Of a stretch of DNA of 64,000 bases, positions 41,317-50,294 are shown in pieces (position 1 is the stretch's first letter; each line of letters begins with the position of its first letter). The DNA comes from Merdimmobilis hominis (GTDB taxonomy: Bacteria > Bacillota > Clostridia > Oscillospirales > Ruminococcaceae). Below the pieces are notes generated by a model. It was not told the origin of the DNA. It searched no databases and saw only the letters and a program-made list of their open reading frames with translations. The stretch is from the NCBI RefSeq assembly GCF_021109255.1, contig NZ_JAJODG010000004.1. One strand, written 5' to 3'. The position numbers and the translations under genes were made by a program.

Positions 41317-42192
41317 ATGTTGTACCCCTACCGCCTTGCTCTGGAAAAGACCTTCCCACTTTCGCCGTCCCTTGTGGAGGCCTCCCCCACCGACCGGTTG
41401 CTCCGGCTGGTCTGCAGTGTCAGTGATTTGTTCTCCACCCAGCCCTTCCCCTTGTACAAGGACGGGCGGCCCACCCTCCTGCTGCTCTACCGGGATGTGG
41501 CCTATTCTTGGAAGGACTTGGCGGATTCCTTCGGCGACACCATTGCCGCGGTTTCCGACCACTGGCCGCTGTCCCTCTACGGGACAACCGGCGACCGGGA
41601 GACTGGCCAACTGACCATCCGGCGGGAGGGGGGCCGGGGGATCATCCGCCTTCATTCGGTGTCTGGCCGGCCCTTTGATTCCATGGAGGGGCTCTGCCTA
41701 CAGCTGGAAACAGAATCCGCTGATACCGCAAGTTCCCTTGCCCAGGTGTGCTCCCAACTTTCCCCCCAGGCGCCGCTGGCCGCCCTCTCCCGGAAGCTGG
41801 AACCTTTCCTCACAGGATGTTCCCTTCTTCCCACCACAGGGAGCGCCTTCTGCTATCTGGCCTGGTCGGAGGCGGAGAAGCCGGCTCTTCTGGGCCTGCT
41901 TTCCGCCGCCCAGAAGGAACAGCTTTGGCAAACGTTTTTAGCCGACGGGGTGCAGCCGTTGGAATTTGACTGGCTGTGGGACGCCTACTGCTCCGGTGAG
42001 GCCCCACACCTCCTGGAGTGGGAGATGGCCCTGCGGGTTGTGCTGGAGGAGCTGGGCTTTTCCATCCAGCGGCAAGAGGGTTTTTTCCAGGTGACGGATG
42101 CCCAAGGACAGATTCTCCGGTTCGACCTGGTCAAGGGCGGCCCGGCGGAAAAAATTTTCTTAAAACTTCTATTTCCCCTGGACTGGAAATAA
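41317..42192 (+). CDS. Unknown protein, last gene of the kdp operon
   Basis: A 291-residue soluble protein starting two bases after kdpC. It begins MLYPYRLALEKTFPLSPSLV and includes FDLVKGGPAEKIFLKLLF at the end. There are no membrane segments and no recognised motif. A DUF-type clostridial protein is likely. Tight coupling and the shared terminator argue for a role tied to Kdp or potassium stress, but sequence gives no function. Confidence 0.6.
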   Translation: MLYPYRLALEKTFPLSPSLVEASPTDRLLRLVCSVSDLFSTQPFPLYKDGRPTLLLLYRDVAYSWKDLADSFGDTIAAVSDHWPLSLYGTTGDRETGQLTIRREGGRGIIRLHSVSGRPFDSMEGLCLQLETESADTASSLAQVCSQLSPQAPLAALSRKLEPFLTGCSLLPTTGSAFCYLAWSEAEKPALLGLLSAAQKEQLWQTFLADGVQPLEFDWLWDAYCSGEAPHLLEWEMALRVVLEELGFSIQRQEGFFQVTDAQGQILRFDLVKGGPAEKIFLKLLFPLDWK

Positions 42193-42232
42193 GCTGATCT
42201 CACACTCACTTCCCATTTTATCCTGTCTTTTT

Positions 42233-42264
42233 CCCGGGCTCGTACCAAGCCCGGGCTCTTTTTT
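42233..42264 (+). terminator. Terminator of the kdp operon
   Basis: CCCGGGCT (42233-42240) pairs with AGCCCGGG (42248-42255), followed by CTCTTTTTT. Confidence 0.9.
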
Positions 42265-42286
42265 GCCCCTTCTTCTTTTTTGTATA

Positions 42287-42330
42287 AAAACAAGCGTGTA
42301 CGCTGGCATACCAGCGTACACGCTTGTTTT
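42287..42330 (-). terminator. Terminator of the GerMN lipoprotein gene
   Basis: A 20-base perfect stem with loop CATA; on the minus strand it ends in TTTTTATAC. Confidence 0.9.
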
Positions 42331-42346
42331 ATCATCCCGAACCCCT

Positions 42347-42913
42347 TTACTCCACCCGCTGTAGGGCCGCCGAACCAGGGTAAGGTTCCTCCAGCGGCAG
42401 CTCGATCCCCCATTCCAGCCAAGAGAGCGGCTCATTCCCCCCAACTGCAAAGTAAACATCCAGGTTGGCTGGGTCCCCCAGCTGGGGATTGATGGTGTTC
42501 CATTGGACGGTCCGCTGGATGCTGTCCAGGATGTGGAAAGCCAAATCCTGGGGACCATCCACGGCGTATTCTTCCTTCTGCGGGTCTGGAAGCCCAGTGA
42601 ACAGGGCGCTCTCCTTGGAAAACAGCACGCTCATCCCGCCTTTGCCACTGGTCACCGGCTCCGCCAAGGCCAGATTCCACCCCGTCTCTTCGGCGATGGC
42701 GGCGATGAGTGCATCTGGGGTAGGTTCCCCCTCAAAGGTGTGGGGGACTTGCTGGAAATCTTCCCCCCTGCCGATGTACAGCGTCCGGATCACCCCTTCC
42801 GCGGAAGGCGCGGCCCCGGATACCTGGGAGGGGGGAGAATTCTCACCCCGGCGCGAACAGCCTCCCAGCACCAAAATCCCCGCCGCCAGCAAAGTGAGCC
42901 AAAACCGTTTCAT
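42347..42913 (-). CDS. GerMN-like lipoprotein
   Basis: A 188-residue exported lipoprotein with lipobox LGGC at residues 16-19. Its domain (about 40-188) has IRTLYIGRGEDFQQVPHTFE, DALIAAIAEETGWNLAL, and DLAFHILDSIQRTV near the end, resembling the GerMN fold seen in spore-germination protein GerM. The family match is by pattern, not by a strong motif. Monocistronic. Confidence 0.6.
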   Translation of the reverse strand: MKRFWLTLLAAGILVLGGCSRRGENSPPSQVSGAAPSAEGVIRTLYIGRGEDFQQVPHTFEGEPTPDALIAAIAEETGWNLALAEPVTSGKGGMSVLFSKESALFTGLPDPQKEEYAVDGPQDLAFHILDSIQRTVQWNTINPQLGDPANLDVYFAVGGNEPLSWLEWGIELPLEEPYPGSAALQRVE

Positions 42914-43050
42914 ATGGATACCCCTCCTTTTGGGGATAGGGTAGCAACAAAACGATCCCCTGTCAACGGGTAATCTGCCGGATATTCCCGGGGAAGGGAG
43001 GCAATTCCGACAGAAATTGGCGGGCAGCCCACCAAAATAGGCTTCACCCC

Positions 43051-43081
43051 TTGACTTGGAGCCTACTCCAAGATATAGAAT
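43051..43081 (+). promoter_or_regulatory. MerR-type promoter, site 1
   Basis: TTGACT (43051-43056) and TAGAAT (43076-43081) are separated by 19 bp, the over-long spacing typical of MerR-activated promoters. The inverted repeat CTTGGAG (43055-43061) / CTCCAAG (43066-43072) fills the spacer. It precedes the aldo/keto reductase; the same arrangement recurs at 53243-53273. Confidence 0.88.
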
Positions 43082-43111
43082 AGAGACAATAGGAATAAGG
43101 AGGGCATTTTT

Positions 43112-44260
43112 ATGAACTATCGGGAACTTGGCCGCACCGGCTTACAGGTGAGTGAAATCGGCATTGGCTGCGAAGGGTTTATCGAGGAGGGCGGGGCCCT
43201 CACCAAAGATTTGATCGACCTCTGTGAAGAGGCCGGCATTAACTACATAGACCTATACACCTCCAACCCAGAGGCCCGCAGCACCCTGGGCCAGGCCCTG
43301 GCCGGCCGACGGGAGAAATTTATCTTGCAAGGGCATCTGTGCACCATTTGGCAGAACGGCCAGTACAAGCGGACCCGCCGCATAGAAGAAGTAAAAGCCG
43401 GATTTTCCGACATGCTGGAACGGCTGGGCACCGACTATATTGATGTGGGGATGATCCACTATGTGGATACCCTGGAAGATTGGAACGAGGTGGCAAACGG
43501 CCCAGTCATGGCCTACGCGAAGGAGCTGAAAGCCGCTGGGGCCATCGGCTGCATCGGCATGAGCAGCCACAACCCCATTGCCGCCTTAGAGGCGGTGAAC
43601 AGCGGCCTCATCGATGTGCTGATGTTCAGTGTCAACCCCTGCTATGACCTGCAGCCCGGCACAAGGGAACTCACCGAACTGTACAGCAACGACAACTACA
43701 CCTCCCCTATGGTCAATTTTGACCCCTCCCGGGTGGCCCTCTATGAGACCTGCCAGCGGCTGGGGGTAGGCATTACCGTGATGAAAGCCTTTGGCGGCGG
43801 GGATCTGCTCAGCGAGACCCTATCCCCGGCGGGCAAGGCCCTGACCCCCATACAGTGCCTTCACTACGCTTTGACCCGTCCTGGCGTGGCCACCGTGCTG
43901 GCCGGCGCCCGCTCGGTAGAGGAGCTGCGGGGAAGCATCGCCTATGAGTCCGCTTCGGAGGAGGAAAAGGATTACGCCGCTACCTTCTCCACCTTCCCCA
44001 ACATCAGCTGGGAAGGCCACTGCATGTACTGCGGCCACTGTGCGCCCTGCCCCCGCAGCATCGATGTGGCCATGGTGAATAAATTCCTCAACCTGGCTAA
44101 AGCCCAAGGGACTGTTCCCGAAACGGTGCGGGAGCATTATGAGGTTCTTGCCCACCACGCCGGGGAATGTATCGCCTGTGGCGCCTGTGAAAAGCGTTGT
44201 CCTTTCGGTGTGCCGGTGATTCAATCCATGCAGGAGGCCAAAGTGCTGTTCGGCAAATAA
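43112..44260 (+). CDS. Aldo/keto reductase with C-terminal 4Fe-4S domain
   Basis: A 382-residue cytoplasmic oxidoreductase. AKR barrel: MNYRELGRTGLQVSEIGIGC, INYIDLYTSNPEARSTLG, GCIGMSSHN and MKAFGGGDL. Two 4Fe-4S motifs follow near the end (CMYCGHCAPCP about 310 and CIACGACEKRCPFG about 352). Ferredoxin-fused AKRs are common in anaerobes; substrates are mostly unknown. It is driven by the MerR-type promoter 31 bases upstream, and the MerR gene follows 115 bases after the stop. Confidence 0.92.
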   Translation: MNYRELGRTGLQVSEIGIGCEGFIEEGGALTKDLIDLCEEAGINYIDLYTSNPEARSTLGQALAGRREKFILQGHLCTIWQNGQYKRTRRIEEVKAGFSDMLERLGTDYIDVGMIHYVDTLEDWNEVANGPVMAYAKELKAAGAIGCIGMSSHNPIAALEAVNSGLIDVLMFSVNPCYDLQPGTRELTELYSNDNYTSPMVNFDPSRVALYETCQRLGVGITVMKAFGGGDLLSETLSPAGKALTPIQCLHYALTRPGVATVLAGARSVEELRGSIAYESASEEEKDYAATFSTFPNISWEGHCMYCGHCAPCPRSIDVAMVNKFLNLAKAQGTVPETVREHYEVLAHHAGECIACGACEKRCPFGVPVIQSMQEAKVLFGK

Positions 44261-44375
44261 CCACCTGACTGTGGCAAAATAAAAAGTTCCGTGGAATCGG
44301 AGTGCTCGTTTGGCAAAAAGCAACGGGCCCTAAAAGAGTTGGGCCGGTAACAAAACGGAGAAGGGAGAAGGATTT

Positions 44376-44762
44376 ATGACCATAGCCGAAGTGAGTAGAC
44401 AATATGACATCTCCGCCGACACCCTGCGGTACTATGAGCGGGTGGGGCTTATCCCCAGTGTGACCCGCAACAAGTCCGGCTTCCGGGATTATTCGGAGGA
44501 GGACTGCAACTGGGTGTCCTTCATCAAATGTATGCGCCGTGCCGGGGTCCAGGTGGAAGCGCTGATCGAATATGTCTCCCTATACCAACGGGGGAATGGT
44601 ACCCAGGAGGCCCGCAAACAGCTTCTCATAGAACAGCGGGATCTTTTGAAGGCCAAAACCGAGGAGATGCTTGCCACCTTGCAGCTTTTGGAAAACAAGA
44701 TCGAGCGCTACGATCAGTGGAACCCCCACTGGGAGAACACCATGGCCCAGTTTAAAGGGTAA
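44376..44762 (+). CDS. MerR family transcriptional regulator
   Basis: A 128-residue regulator: MTIAEVSRQYDISADTLRYY forms the HTH, followed by ERVGLIPSVTRNKSGFRDYS (wing) and a dimerisation coiled coil (about 80-118). No C-terminal cysteine metal site is present. It belongs to the NmlR/YraB-like group, whose members often control aldo/keto reductases and respond to aldehydes or other electrophiles. The 19-bp-spacer promoters at 43051 and 53273 are its likely targets. Confidence 0.9.
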   Translation: MTIAEVSRQYDISADTLRYYERVGLIPSVTRNKSGFRDYSEEDCNWVSFIKCMRRAGVQVEALIEYVSLYQRGNGTQEARKQLLIEQRDLLKAKTEEMLATLQLLENKIERYDQWNPHWENTMAQFKG

Positions 44763-44764
44763 AA

Positions 44765-44818
44765 CTCATCGAAATAAAACCGCGGAGGGTATACCCTCCG
44801 CGGTTTTATTTCGATGAG
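44765..44818. terminator. 54-bp perfect palindrome between convergent genes
   Basis: Two 27-base arms with no unpaired centre. The arms contain TAAAA/TTTTA runs that act as U-tracts in either direction. It overlaps the last codons of the minus-strand gene. Confidence 0.85.
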
Positions 44819-45786
44819 CGGCAGGAGCCAGGGCGCTTTCGCAGCTGCCGCCGGTAGGGGATCCCCTGCTCCGGCTGGGTGACCGGCTCCAGCATCCCGG
44901 CGCGGATCATCCCCTCAATGCGGGTGGCGATCCATCCGTCCCCTATGCCCAGCTGGTACTTTCCCAGAACCCGCCCAATAACCTCCGCCTCCCGGAACAC
45001 CTCCGGTTCCGCTTCGATCTCCCGGAAGATAAAGCTGTCGTACACATCCTCCGGCAAACTGACCAGCTGGCCGTTGAGCATCCCCCGCAAAGGCCCGTTC
45101 TCCTTTTGCAGCTCCCGCCACCGGGCGGCACAGCCCTGGATAAAGGCTGAAGGGGCCGTTTGGGCTAGAGATTGATACCCACTCCATTCCTCGGGCCTTA
45201 CCTGGCCCCATCCGCTTTTCCGGACTACCACCCCATCCTCCCGCTGTACCCAGGGGGGAAGCCGGATCAAGGCCACCGGCCCGCAGCCCCTCCCCCATTG
45301 GGCCAGCTGGCTTAAAAACCAGTGCATCCCGCAGACTTCATCGGGCTGGCTGCTGTACCAAATGCGGACAGCTTCCCCCTGGGAAGCCCGCCTCTTTGCC
45401 GCTTCCAACCCTTCATTGGCCCGCCGCAGCTGCGCCTCCACCTCCTTGCGGCAATCTTTTGGAGCAGCGGCACTGTACAGTTCTTCCATCGCCTGCTGGC
45501 GGCGGGGACCGGGTATCTCTTCTGTAATATCCCCCACGCTCAGGGCAAGATCAAAGCAGAAAATGTCCTGCGGCGTCCCCCCGAGAGGAGCACCCTTTTC
45601 CCAAGTCTGGCGCTCCCGTTCCTCTGCCTGCTTTCTCGCCTTCTCCAACTCCTCAGGGGAAGGCGTTTCCCCATCTCGATACAGAACCCCAATCCCCACA
45701 GTGGTTCCAGGGCGCTTCCCTCTTCCATAGTTTTGGGCGGCCCGCAGGCTGCCCTGGGCACTGCTGCCAAAAACGATCTCTAACAC
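44806..45786 (-). CDS. DUF1835/DUF3658 domain protein
   Basis: A 326-residue cytoplasmic protein. The N-terminus LEIVFGSSAQGSLRAAQ matches DUF1835. The middle has RIWYSSQPDEVCGMHWFLSQ and SGWGQVRPEEW. The C-terminus has GDGWIATRIEGMIRAGMLEP, matching DUF3658. GTG 45786 after AGGGGGAAG is chosen because homologues start MLEIVFG; an ATG 24 bases upstream is possible. Function unknown in all homologues. Confidence 0.8.
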   Translation of the reverse strand: MLEIVFGSSAQGSLRAAQNYGRGKRPGTTVGIGVLYRDGETPSPEELEKARKQAEERERQTWEKGAPLGGTPQDIFCFDLALSVGDITEEIPGPRRQQAMEELYSAAAPKDCRKEVEAQLRRANEGLEAAKRRASQGEAVRIWYSSQPDEVCGMHWFLSQLAQWGRGCGPVALIRLPPWVQREDGVVVRKSGWGQVRPEEWSGYQSLAQTAPSAFIQGCAARWRELQKENGPLRGMLNGQLVSLPEDVYDSFIFREIEAEPEVFREAEVIGRVLGKYQLGIGDGWIATRIEGMIRAGMLEPVTQPEQGIPYRRQLRKRPGSCRSSK

Positions 45787-45918
45787 GATGCTTCCCCCTT
45801 CGGTTTCCATTGATTTTCGTATCCCATAAAATCTGCACAAGACTTAAGAATGGCGGTGAGGTTTTGTCTGTAGTTATTGTACCACACCTTCCTGCCGGAA
45901 GGATAGGCGATGAAAGAG

Positions 45919-45955
45919 TGCCGCCCGCCGCATCTGCGGCGGGCGGCATTTTTTT
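45919..45955. terminator. Strong hairpin at the end of the lar operon
   Basis: A 13-bp GC stem (45919-45931 with 45936-45948) is followed on the plus strand by a T7 run. On the minus strand it lies just past the larC stop. Confidence 0.75.
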
Positions 45956-47234
45956 ATTTTACCAATTGGCTTGCCTGAGCAAAGGTCATCCCTTTTTCCC
46001 GGGCAATTTTAGCCACGTCCTCATACTCCGGTTTGGACTTTTCCACCCCGTCGCCGTGAGCATGCTTCACCCGCACCGGGCCATAGGCAGTCTCTTCCAC
46101 CGTCTCCTCCCGCTCCAGGGTATAGCGGCGGCAGGTGTGCTCCCGGACGCCCAAAGTGGTGGTGTGGCGAAGCATCAGCTTGGCAAACTTCTCCCCGTCC
46201 TCCTGGCGGCACAGGCAGGTGAGCATCACCCCAGGCCGGGATTTCTTCATCCCAATGGGAGTGGTGAACACATCCAGCACCCCGGCCTCCAGCAGGATTT
46301 CCTGGGCAAAGCCGATGGCCTCCGGGGTCATGTCGTCCAGGTTGCAGGAGAGCTCCGCAACCTCCCCCACCTGGCCGGAGGTGTGCCCCAGATGGGCGCG
46401 GACACAGTTGGCGGCTTCAAACTCCTTGGTCCCCATGCCATAACCGGTGGCTTCGATCTCCATCACCGGCATGGCGCCGAAGGAATCGGCAAAGTATTTG
46501 AGCAGCGCCGCGCCGGTGGGGGTGCACAGCTCGCCTTGGATGCTGCCGCCGTAGATGGGCACCTCCCGCAGGATATAGGCAGTGGCAGGGGCGGGCACTG
46601 GCAGGACGCCGTGGGCGCACTGAACCTGGCCGCAGCCCACATGGATGGGGGATGCCACCACACGGTCGGGGGCGATCTTCTCCATCAGAAGGCAGACGCC
46701 CACCACATCCGCCACGGCATCCAAGGTGCCCACCTCGTGGAAGTGAATTTCCTCCACAGGCATGCCGTGGGCGTGACCTTCCGCTTCGGCGATCAGGGTA
46801 TACACCCCCACCGCATCCGCCTTTACCTTGTCGCTTACCGGCAGATGACTGATCCAGTGGCGGATATCCCCCAAAGCAGAATGGGAATGGCTATGGGAGT
46901 GATCATGGTCATGAGAATGGCCGTGATCGTGGGGGTGCTCGTGGTCGTGGTCGTGGGGATGCTCATGGTCGTGGGGGTGCTCATGGACATGGGGATGCTC
47001 ATGAGCAAGGGGAACGTCTACGCTCTCCTCCTCCGTCCCGTGAACAGTGACCGAAACATGGGAACCGGTGACCCCGCAGCGGACCGCGGGCTCCAGCGCC
47101 ACATGCACCCCGGGAAGGCCCAGGGCATTCATCTCCTCCACAAAGGCCTCCCGGTCGGGGATCAGCTCCAGCAGCGCCGCCATCAGCATATCGCCAGCCG
47201 CGCCCATGTTGCATTCCAGATACAAAGTTTTCAT
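45954..47234 (-). CDS. larC: Nickel-pincer cofactor synthase LarC
   Basis: A 426-residue protein: LYLECNMGAAGDMLMAALLE start, CTPTGAALLKYFADSFG in the middle and NLDDMTPEAIGFAQEI further on. It inserts nickel into the pincer cofactor (the CTP-dependent cyclometallase step). A histidine-rich stretch of about 45 residues, made of HEHPHDH-type repeats, lies around residues 75-118 and would bind nickel. Here it is one uninterrupted frame, unlike the frameshifted larC1C2 of Lactiplantibacillus plantarum. It overlaps larB by four bases. Confidence 0.96.
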   Translation of the reverse strand: MKTLYLECNMGAAGDMLMAALLELIPDREAFVEEMNALGLPGVHVALEPAVRCGVTGSHVSVTVHGTEEESVDVPLAHEHPHVHEHPHDHEHPHDHDHEHPHDHGHSHDHDHSHSHSHSALGDIRHWISHLPVSDKVKADAVGVYTLIAEAEGHAHGMPVEEIHFHEVGTLDAVADVVGVCLLMEKIAPDRVVASPIHVGCGQVQCAHGVLPVPAPATAYILREVPIYGGSIQGELCTPTGAALLKYFADSFGAMPVMEIEATGYGMGTKEFEAANCVRAHLGHTSGQVGEVAELSCNLDDMTPEAIGFAQEILLEAGVLDVFTTPIGMKKSRPGVMLTCLCRQEDGEKFAKLMLRHTTTLGVREHTCRRYTLEREETVEETAYGPVRVKHAHGDGVEKSKPEYEDVAKIAREKGMTFAQASQLVK

Positions 47235-47989
47235 CGTTTTCCCTCCATATGATTGATCATACTGGCCAGATACCCAGCCCCAAATCCGTTGTCAATGTTG
47301 ACCACGCTCACCCCGCTGGCGCAGGAGTTGAGCATGGAAAGCAGGGCCGACAGCCCCTGGAAGGAAGCCCCGTACCCCACACTGGTGGGCACGCCGATCA
47401 CCGGGCAATCCACCAGGCCGCCGATGACGCTGCAAAGGGCGCCTTCCATCCCCGCGATGGCGATGACAACCTGGGCGCTCATCAGGTCCTCCAGGTGGGA
47501 GAGAAGCCGGTGCAGCCCCGCTACCCCCACATCGTAAAGGCGGACCACCTGGTTGCCCAAAGCCTCGGCGGTGAGGGCAGCCTCCTCCGCCACCGGCATG
47601 TCGCTGGTACCCCCGGTGGCCACCACGATTTTGCCCACGCCGTCTACAGTCGGCAATTCCCCGACGATGCCCACCCGGCTGAGAGGGTCGTACCGCAGGC
47701 GAAGGGATTTGCCCACATAGTCTGCGGCCTCCTGGGCCATCCGGGTGATCAAGATGGTGGATTGGCCGCTATCCTGCATGGCCTTGGCGATCTGTTGGAT
47801 CTGTTCCGGGGTCTTGCCCGCGCCGTAGATCACCTCTGCCGCCCCTTGGCGAAGGGCCCGGTGGTGGTCCAGCTTAGCGAAGTTTCCCACCTCTTCGAAG
47901 GGCTCCATCTTCAGATGAAGCATGGCCTCCTCGGCGGAGAGGGTCCCCGCCTCCACCTGCCGCAAAAGCCCCAAAATCTGCTGGTTCAT
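47231..47989 (-). CDS. larB: Pyridinium-3,5-biscarboxylate synthase LarB
   Basis: A 252-residue PurE-like enzyme: KLDHHRALRQGAAEVIYGAG, ATGGTSDMPVAEEAALTAEA, VIAIAGMEGALCSVIGGLVD and VIGVPTSVGYGASFQGLSAL match LarB, which carboxylates and hydrolyses nicotinate adenine dinucleotide, the first step of the cofactor pathway. Seventeen bases separate it from larE. Confidence 0.97.
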   Translation of the reverse strand: MNQQILGLLRQVEAGTLSAEEAMLHLKMEPFEEVGNFAKLDHHRALRQGAAEVIYGAGKTPEQIQQIAKAMQDSGQSTILITRMAQEAADYVGKSLRLRYDPLSRVGIVGELPTVDGVGKIVVATGGTSDMPVAEEAALTAEALGNQVVRLYDVGVAGLHRLLSHLEDLMSAQVVIAIAGMEGALCSVIGGLVDCPVIGVPTSVGYGASFQGLSALLSMLNSCASGVSVVNIDNGFGAGYLASMINHMEGKR

Positions 47990-48006
47990 CGTCTTTTTCT
48001 CTCCTT

Positions 48007-48750
48007 TTACCGGGTTTTTAAATCGAGGAGCACCTCTGGGAAGGTCGCCGCAAGAGCCTGCCGGATGGCCTCCCGCTCCCCAAACGCCCGTTCCAACTGG
48101 TTTTCCGGGAACTGAAGCCGGGCTGCATCCCCCAGCACCCGCACCCGGAAGTCGGTGTACCTCATCCGGAACAGCTGGTCCTCCGCCTGTTCCACCCGCT
48201 GGAGGATTTCCCCGGTGATGGGCACCCCGGTGGGAATCCGGGTGGCCAAGCAGGCATAGGCGGGTTTATCCCAGGTAAAAAGGCCCACCTCCTTGGATTT
48301 TTCCCGGATCTCCCCCTTGGTGAGGCCGCACTCCCGCAGGGGGGAGCGGACCGAAAGCTCTTTCAGCGCCCGCATCCCCGGCCGGTCGCCTGCGTCGTCG
48401 GAGGCGTTGGTGCCGTCGATGATCAGGGAATAGCCGTCTTGGGCCGCCGCCTGGGCCAAGGCCCCAAACAGGGCGGATTTGCAGTGGTAGCACCGGTCGG
48501 CGGGGTTGGCCGCTACCAGGGGCTGGGCGAGGATGTCCCGTTCCAGCACTGTCACCTCCACCCCCAGCTCCCGGCCGAGGCGCAGGGCATCCTCCAGCTC
48601 AAATTGGGGCTGGAAGGCGGTTTTCACATAATAGGGCCGGATGTCCGCCCCGTAGTGGAGGCCGGCCCAAAGGAGATAGGCGGAGTCCACCCCGCCGGAA
48701 AAGCCCAGGGCCGCCCGGGGATTCTCCCGGAAAAATTCACTGAGTTCCAT
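48007..48750 (-). CDS. larE: ATP-dependent sacrificial sulfur transferase LarE
   Basis: A 247-residue PP-loop enzyme: LGFSGGVDSAYLLWAG is the ATP loop. DRCYHCKSALFGAL carries two cysteines (CYHCK) of the three found in LarE enzymes that use a 4Fe-4S cluster, and YACLATRIPTG supplies a third. It would therefore be the cluster-type rather than the L. plantarum sacrificial single-cysteine type. It thiolates the pyridine ring after LarB. Class inference is by cysteine count. Confidence 0.95.
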   Translation of the reverse strand: MELSEFFRENPRAALGFSGGVDSAYLLWAGLHYGADIRPYYVKTAFQPQFELEDALRLGRELGVEVTVLERDILAQPLVAANPADRCYHCKSALFGALAQAAAQDGYSLIIDGTNASDDAGDRPGMRALKELSVRSPLRECGLTKGEIREKSKEVGLFTWDKPAYACLATRIPTGVPITGEILQRVEQAEDQLFRMRYTDFRVRVLGDAARLQFPENQLERAFGEREAIRQALAATFPEVLLDLKTR

Positions 48751-48795
48751 GTTGTTCCCTCCTTGTTTGGAGTGTCTATTTATATATTTGCAGGC

Positions 48796-49512
48796 CTATC
48801 GGCCCTTGTATGCCGTGATGCAGAAAAGAGGGGTGTCCTCCGGCCCCTGGCCTAGGCGGCGGCCAAAGGACATGTCCACCTCCACCTTTGAAAATCCCGC
48901 CTCCCGCAGAAGCTGTTCATCCCATTGGGGGCGGGGGTGGTGCCCCCCGGCCAAGTCCTCTAAAATCTCCCGGTATTCCGCCTGCATCGCCTGGGTGATG
49001 GGCTGGCTTGCGTGGAATTTATCCAGCTCCTGGGGGGATTTTTTCCGGTCGGCCTCCACATAATCCCCGTCGAAGTTGAGGAGGACCCCGCCGGGTTTCA
49101 GCACCCGGAACCACTCCCGGTAGGCCTGTCCCAGGCGGGGGAGGTTCCAGGTCAGGTTGCGGGTGAGGATAAGGTCAAAACTCTCCCCATCAAAGGCCAG
49201 GTGCTCGGCATCCATCTGCAAAAACCGGGCAGAGGCGCCTTGCTCCTTTACGGCATCCCTCGCCTGTTCCAACATCTCCGGCGTCAGGTCAATGCCGGTA
49301 ATTTGGGCGTCCAAGTCCTTCAAGAGCAGGGGGAAAAAACCGCTGCCGGTGCCCACGTCCAAGATGGCTGCCCCGGGTTTTGACAGGTGAGAGGAAATCA
49401 CCTCCCGGTAGACGGAGGCCGTGGGGGAATCCCACTCCCCCTGATGGGCCTGGCGGAAGCCTTCGCTCCGCTGGCCCCAGTAGTGAGCGATGCGCTCTTT
49501 TTGCCGTTCCAT
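48796..49512 (-). CDS. Class I SAM-dependent methyltransferase
   Basis: A 238-residue methyltransferase: AAILDVGTGSGFFPLLLKDL is the SAM loop, then ITGIDLTPEMLEQARDAV and LTRNLTWNLP (post-I and IV motifs). ATG 49512 follows AAGGAG; ATG 49521 is too close to that site. It sits inside the importer-lar operon, 22 bases after the ATPase gene and 45 before larE. Similar genes follow iron-siderophore-type importers in other clostridia; its substrate, perhaps a chelator, is unknown. Confidence 0.88.
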   Translation of the reverse strand: MERQKERIAHYWGQRSEGFRQAHQGEWDSPTASVYREVISSHLSKPGAAILDVGTGSGFFPLLLKDLDAQITGIDLTPEMLEQARDAVKEQGASARFLQMDAEHLAFDGESFDLILTRNLTWNLPRLGQAYREWFRVLKPGGVLLNFDGDYVEADRKKSPQELDKFHASQPITQAMQAEYREILEDLAGGHHPRPQWDEQLLREAGFSKVEVDMSFGRRLGQGPEDTPLFCITAYKGR

Positions 49513-49534
49513 GGGCTTCATTCTCCTTTTGTTG

Positions 49535-50293
49535 TTATAGGGGCTTTGTGGGGATGACCGACAAAAAGCCCATCTGGGTGGCCTGTAAGCTGACCCCCAC
49601 CTGGTAAACCTCCTCCAAAGGCTCCGGCCGGAGCACCTCTTGGGGGGAATCAAAAGCCCGCACCTTCCCCCCTTGCAACAGCAGGATGCGGTCCCCATAC
49701 CGGCTGGTGAGGGTCAGATCGTGGGCCACAAACAAGGTGATAGCCCCAGTCCTGCGGGTGTAATCCTGGGCCAGGTTCATGACAATCAGCTGGTGGCGCA
49801 GGTCTAAGGCGCTGGTGGGTTCGTCCAAAAGCAGCACTTTGGGCCGCCCGATCAGGCTTTGGGCCATGGTGACCAGCTGCCTCTGTCCCCCGCTGAGGGT
49901 GGAAAAGGGCTGCCGGGCGATGGCCAAAAGCCCCAATTCCCGGAGGACTTCCTCCACCTGGGCGGTCTGCTCCGGGGTGACCCGCCACCCCAGGCTGCCG
50001 ATCAGGCCCAGGAGCACCATTTCAAAGACGGTGAGGCGGGTGTTCATCGCCCCCAGCTGAGGCACATAGGCGATGTCCCGCCGGGTGCCAACCTCCCCCG
50101 AGTCCTCCCGCAGCAGGGCGGAACCGGCATGGGGCAGAAGGCCGGCCACCGCTTTGAGCAGGGTGCTTTTTCCCACCCCGTTGGAGCCGATGACCCCGGC
50201 CATCTCCCCGCCGGAAAACTGGGCGCTCACCCCGTCCAGCACGGTTTTTTGGCCGTACCGGACGGCGATGTCTTGCAGGGATAATCTCCACAT
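49535..50293 (-). CDS. ABC transporter ATPase (FecE/BtuD type)
   Basis: A 252-residue ATPase: Walker A GSNGVGKSTLLKAVAG, signature LSGGQRQLVTMAQSL, Walker B KVLLLDEPTSALDL and switch VAHDLTLTSRYGD. It powers the class II metal-chelate importer with the preceding permease. ATG 50293 overlaps the permease stop and follows GGGAGGAAGG. Confidence 0.95.
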   Translation of the reverse strand: MWRLSLQDIAVRYGQKTVLDGVSAQFSGGEMAGVIGSNGVGKSTLLKAVAGLLPHAGSALLREDSGEVGTRRDIAYVPQLGAMNTRLTVFEMVLLGLIGSLGWRVTPEQTAQVEEVLRELGLLAIARQPFSTLSGGQRQLVTMAQSLIGRPKVLLLDEPTSALDLRHQLIVMNLAQDYTRRTGAITLFVAHDLTLTSRYGDRILLLQGGKVRAFDSPQEVLRPEPLEEVYQVGVSLQATQMGFLSVIPTKPL

Positions 50294-50294
50294 A

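Noticed and set aside
46880..47000. CRISPR-like short repeats
   Set aside because: The repeats are HEHPHDH codons of larC without spacers. No CRISPR array was seen anywhere in the window.
45810..47252. 480-codon plus-strand frame rich in histidine and glycine
   Set aside because: It is the antisense shadow of larC, whose GC-rich codons and His repeat keep the opposite strand open.
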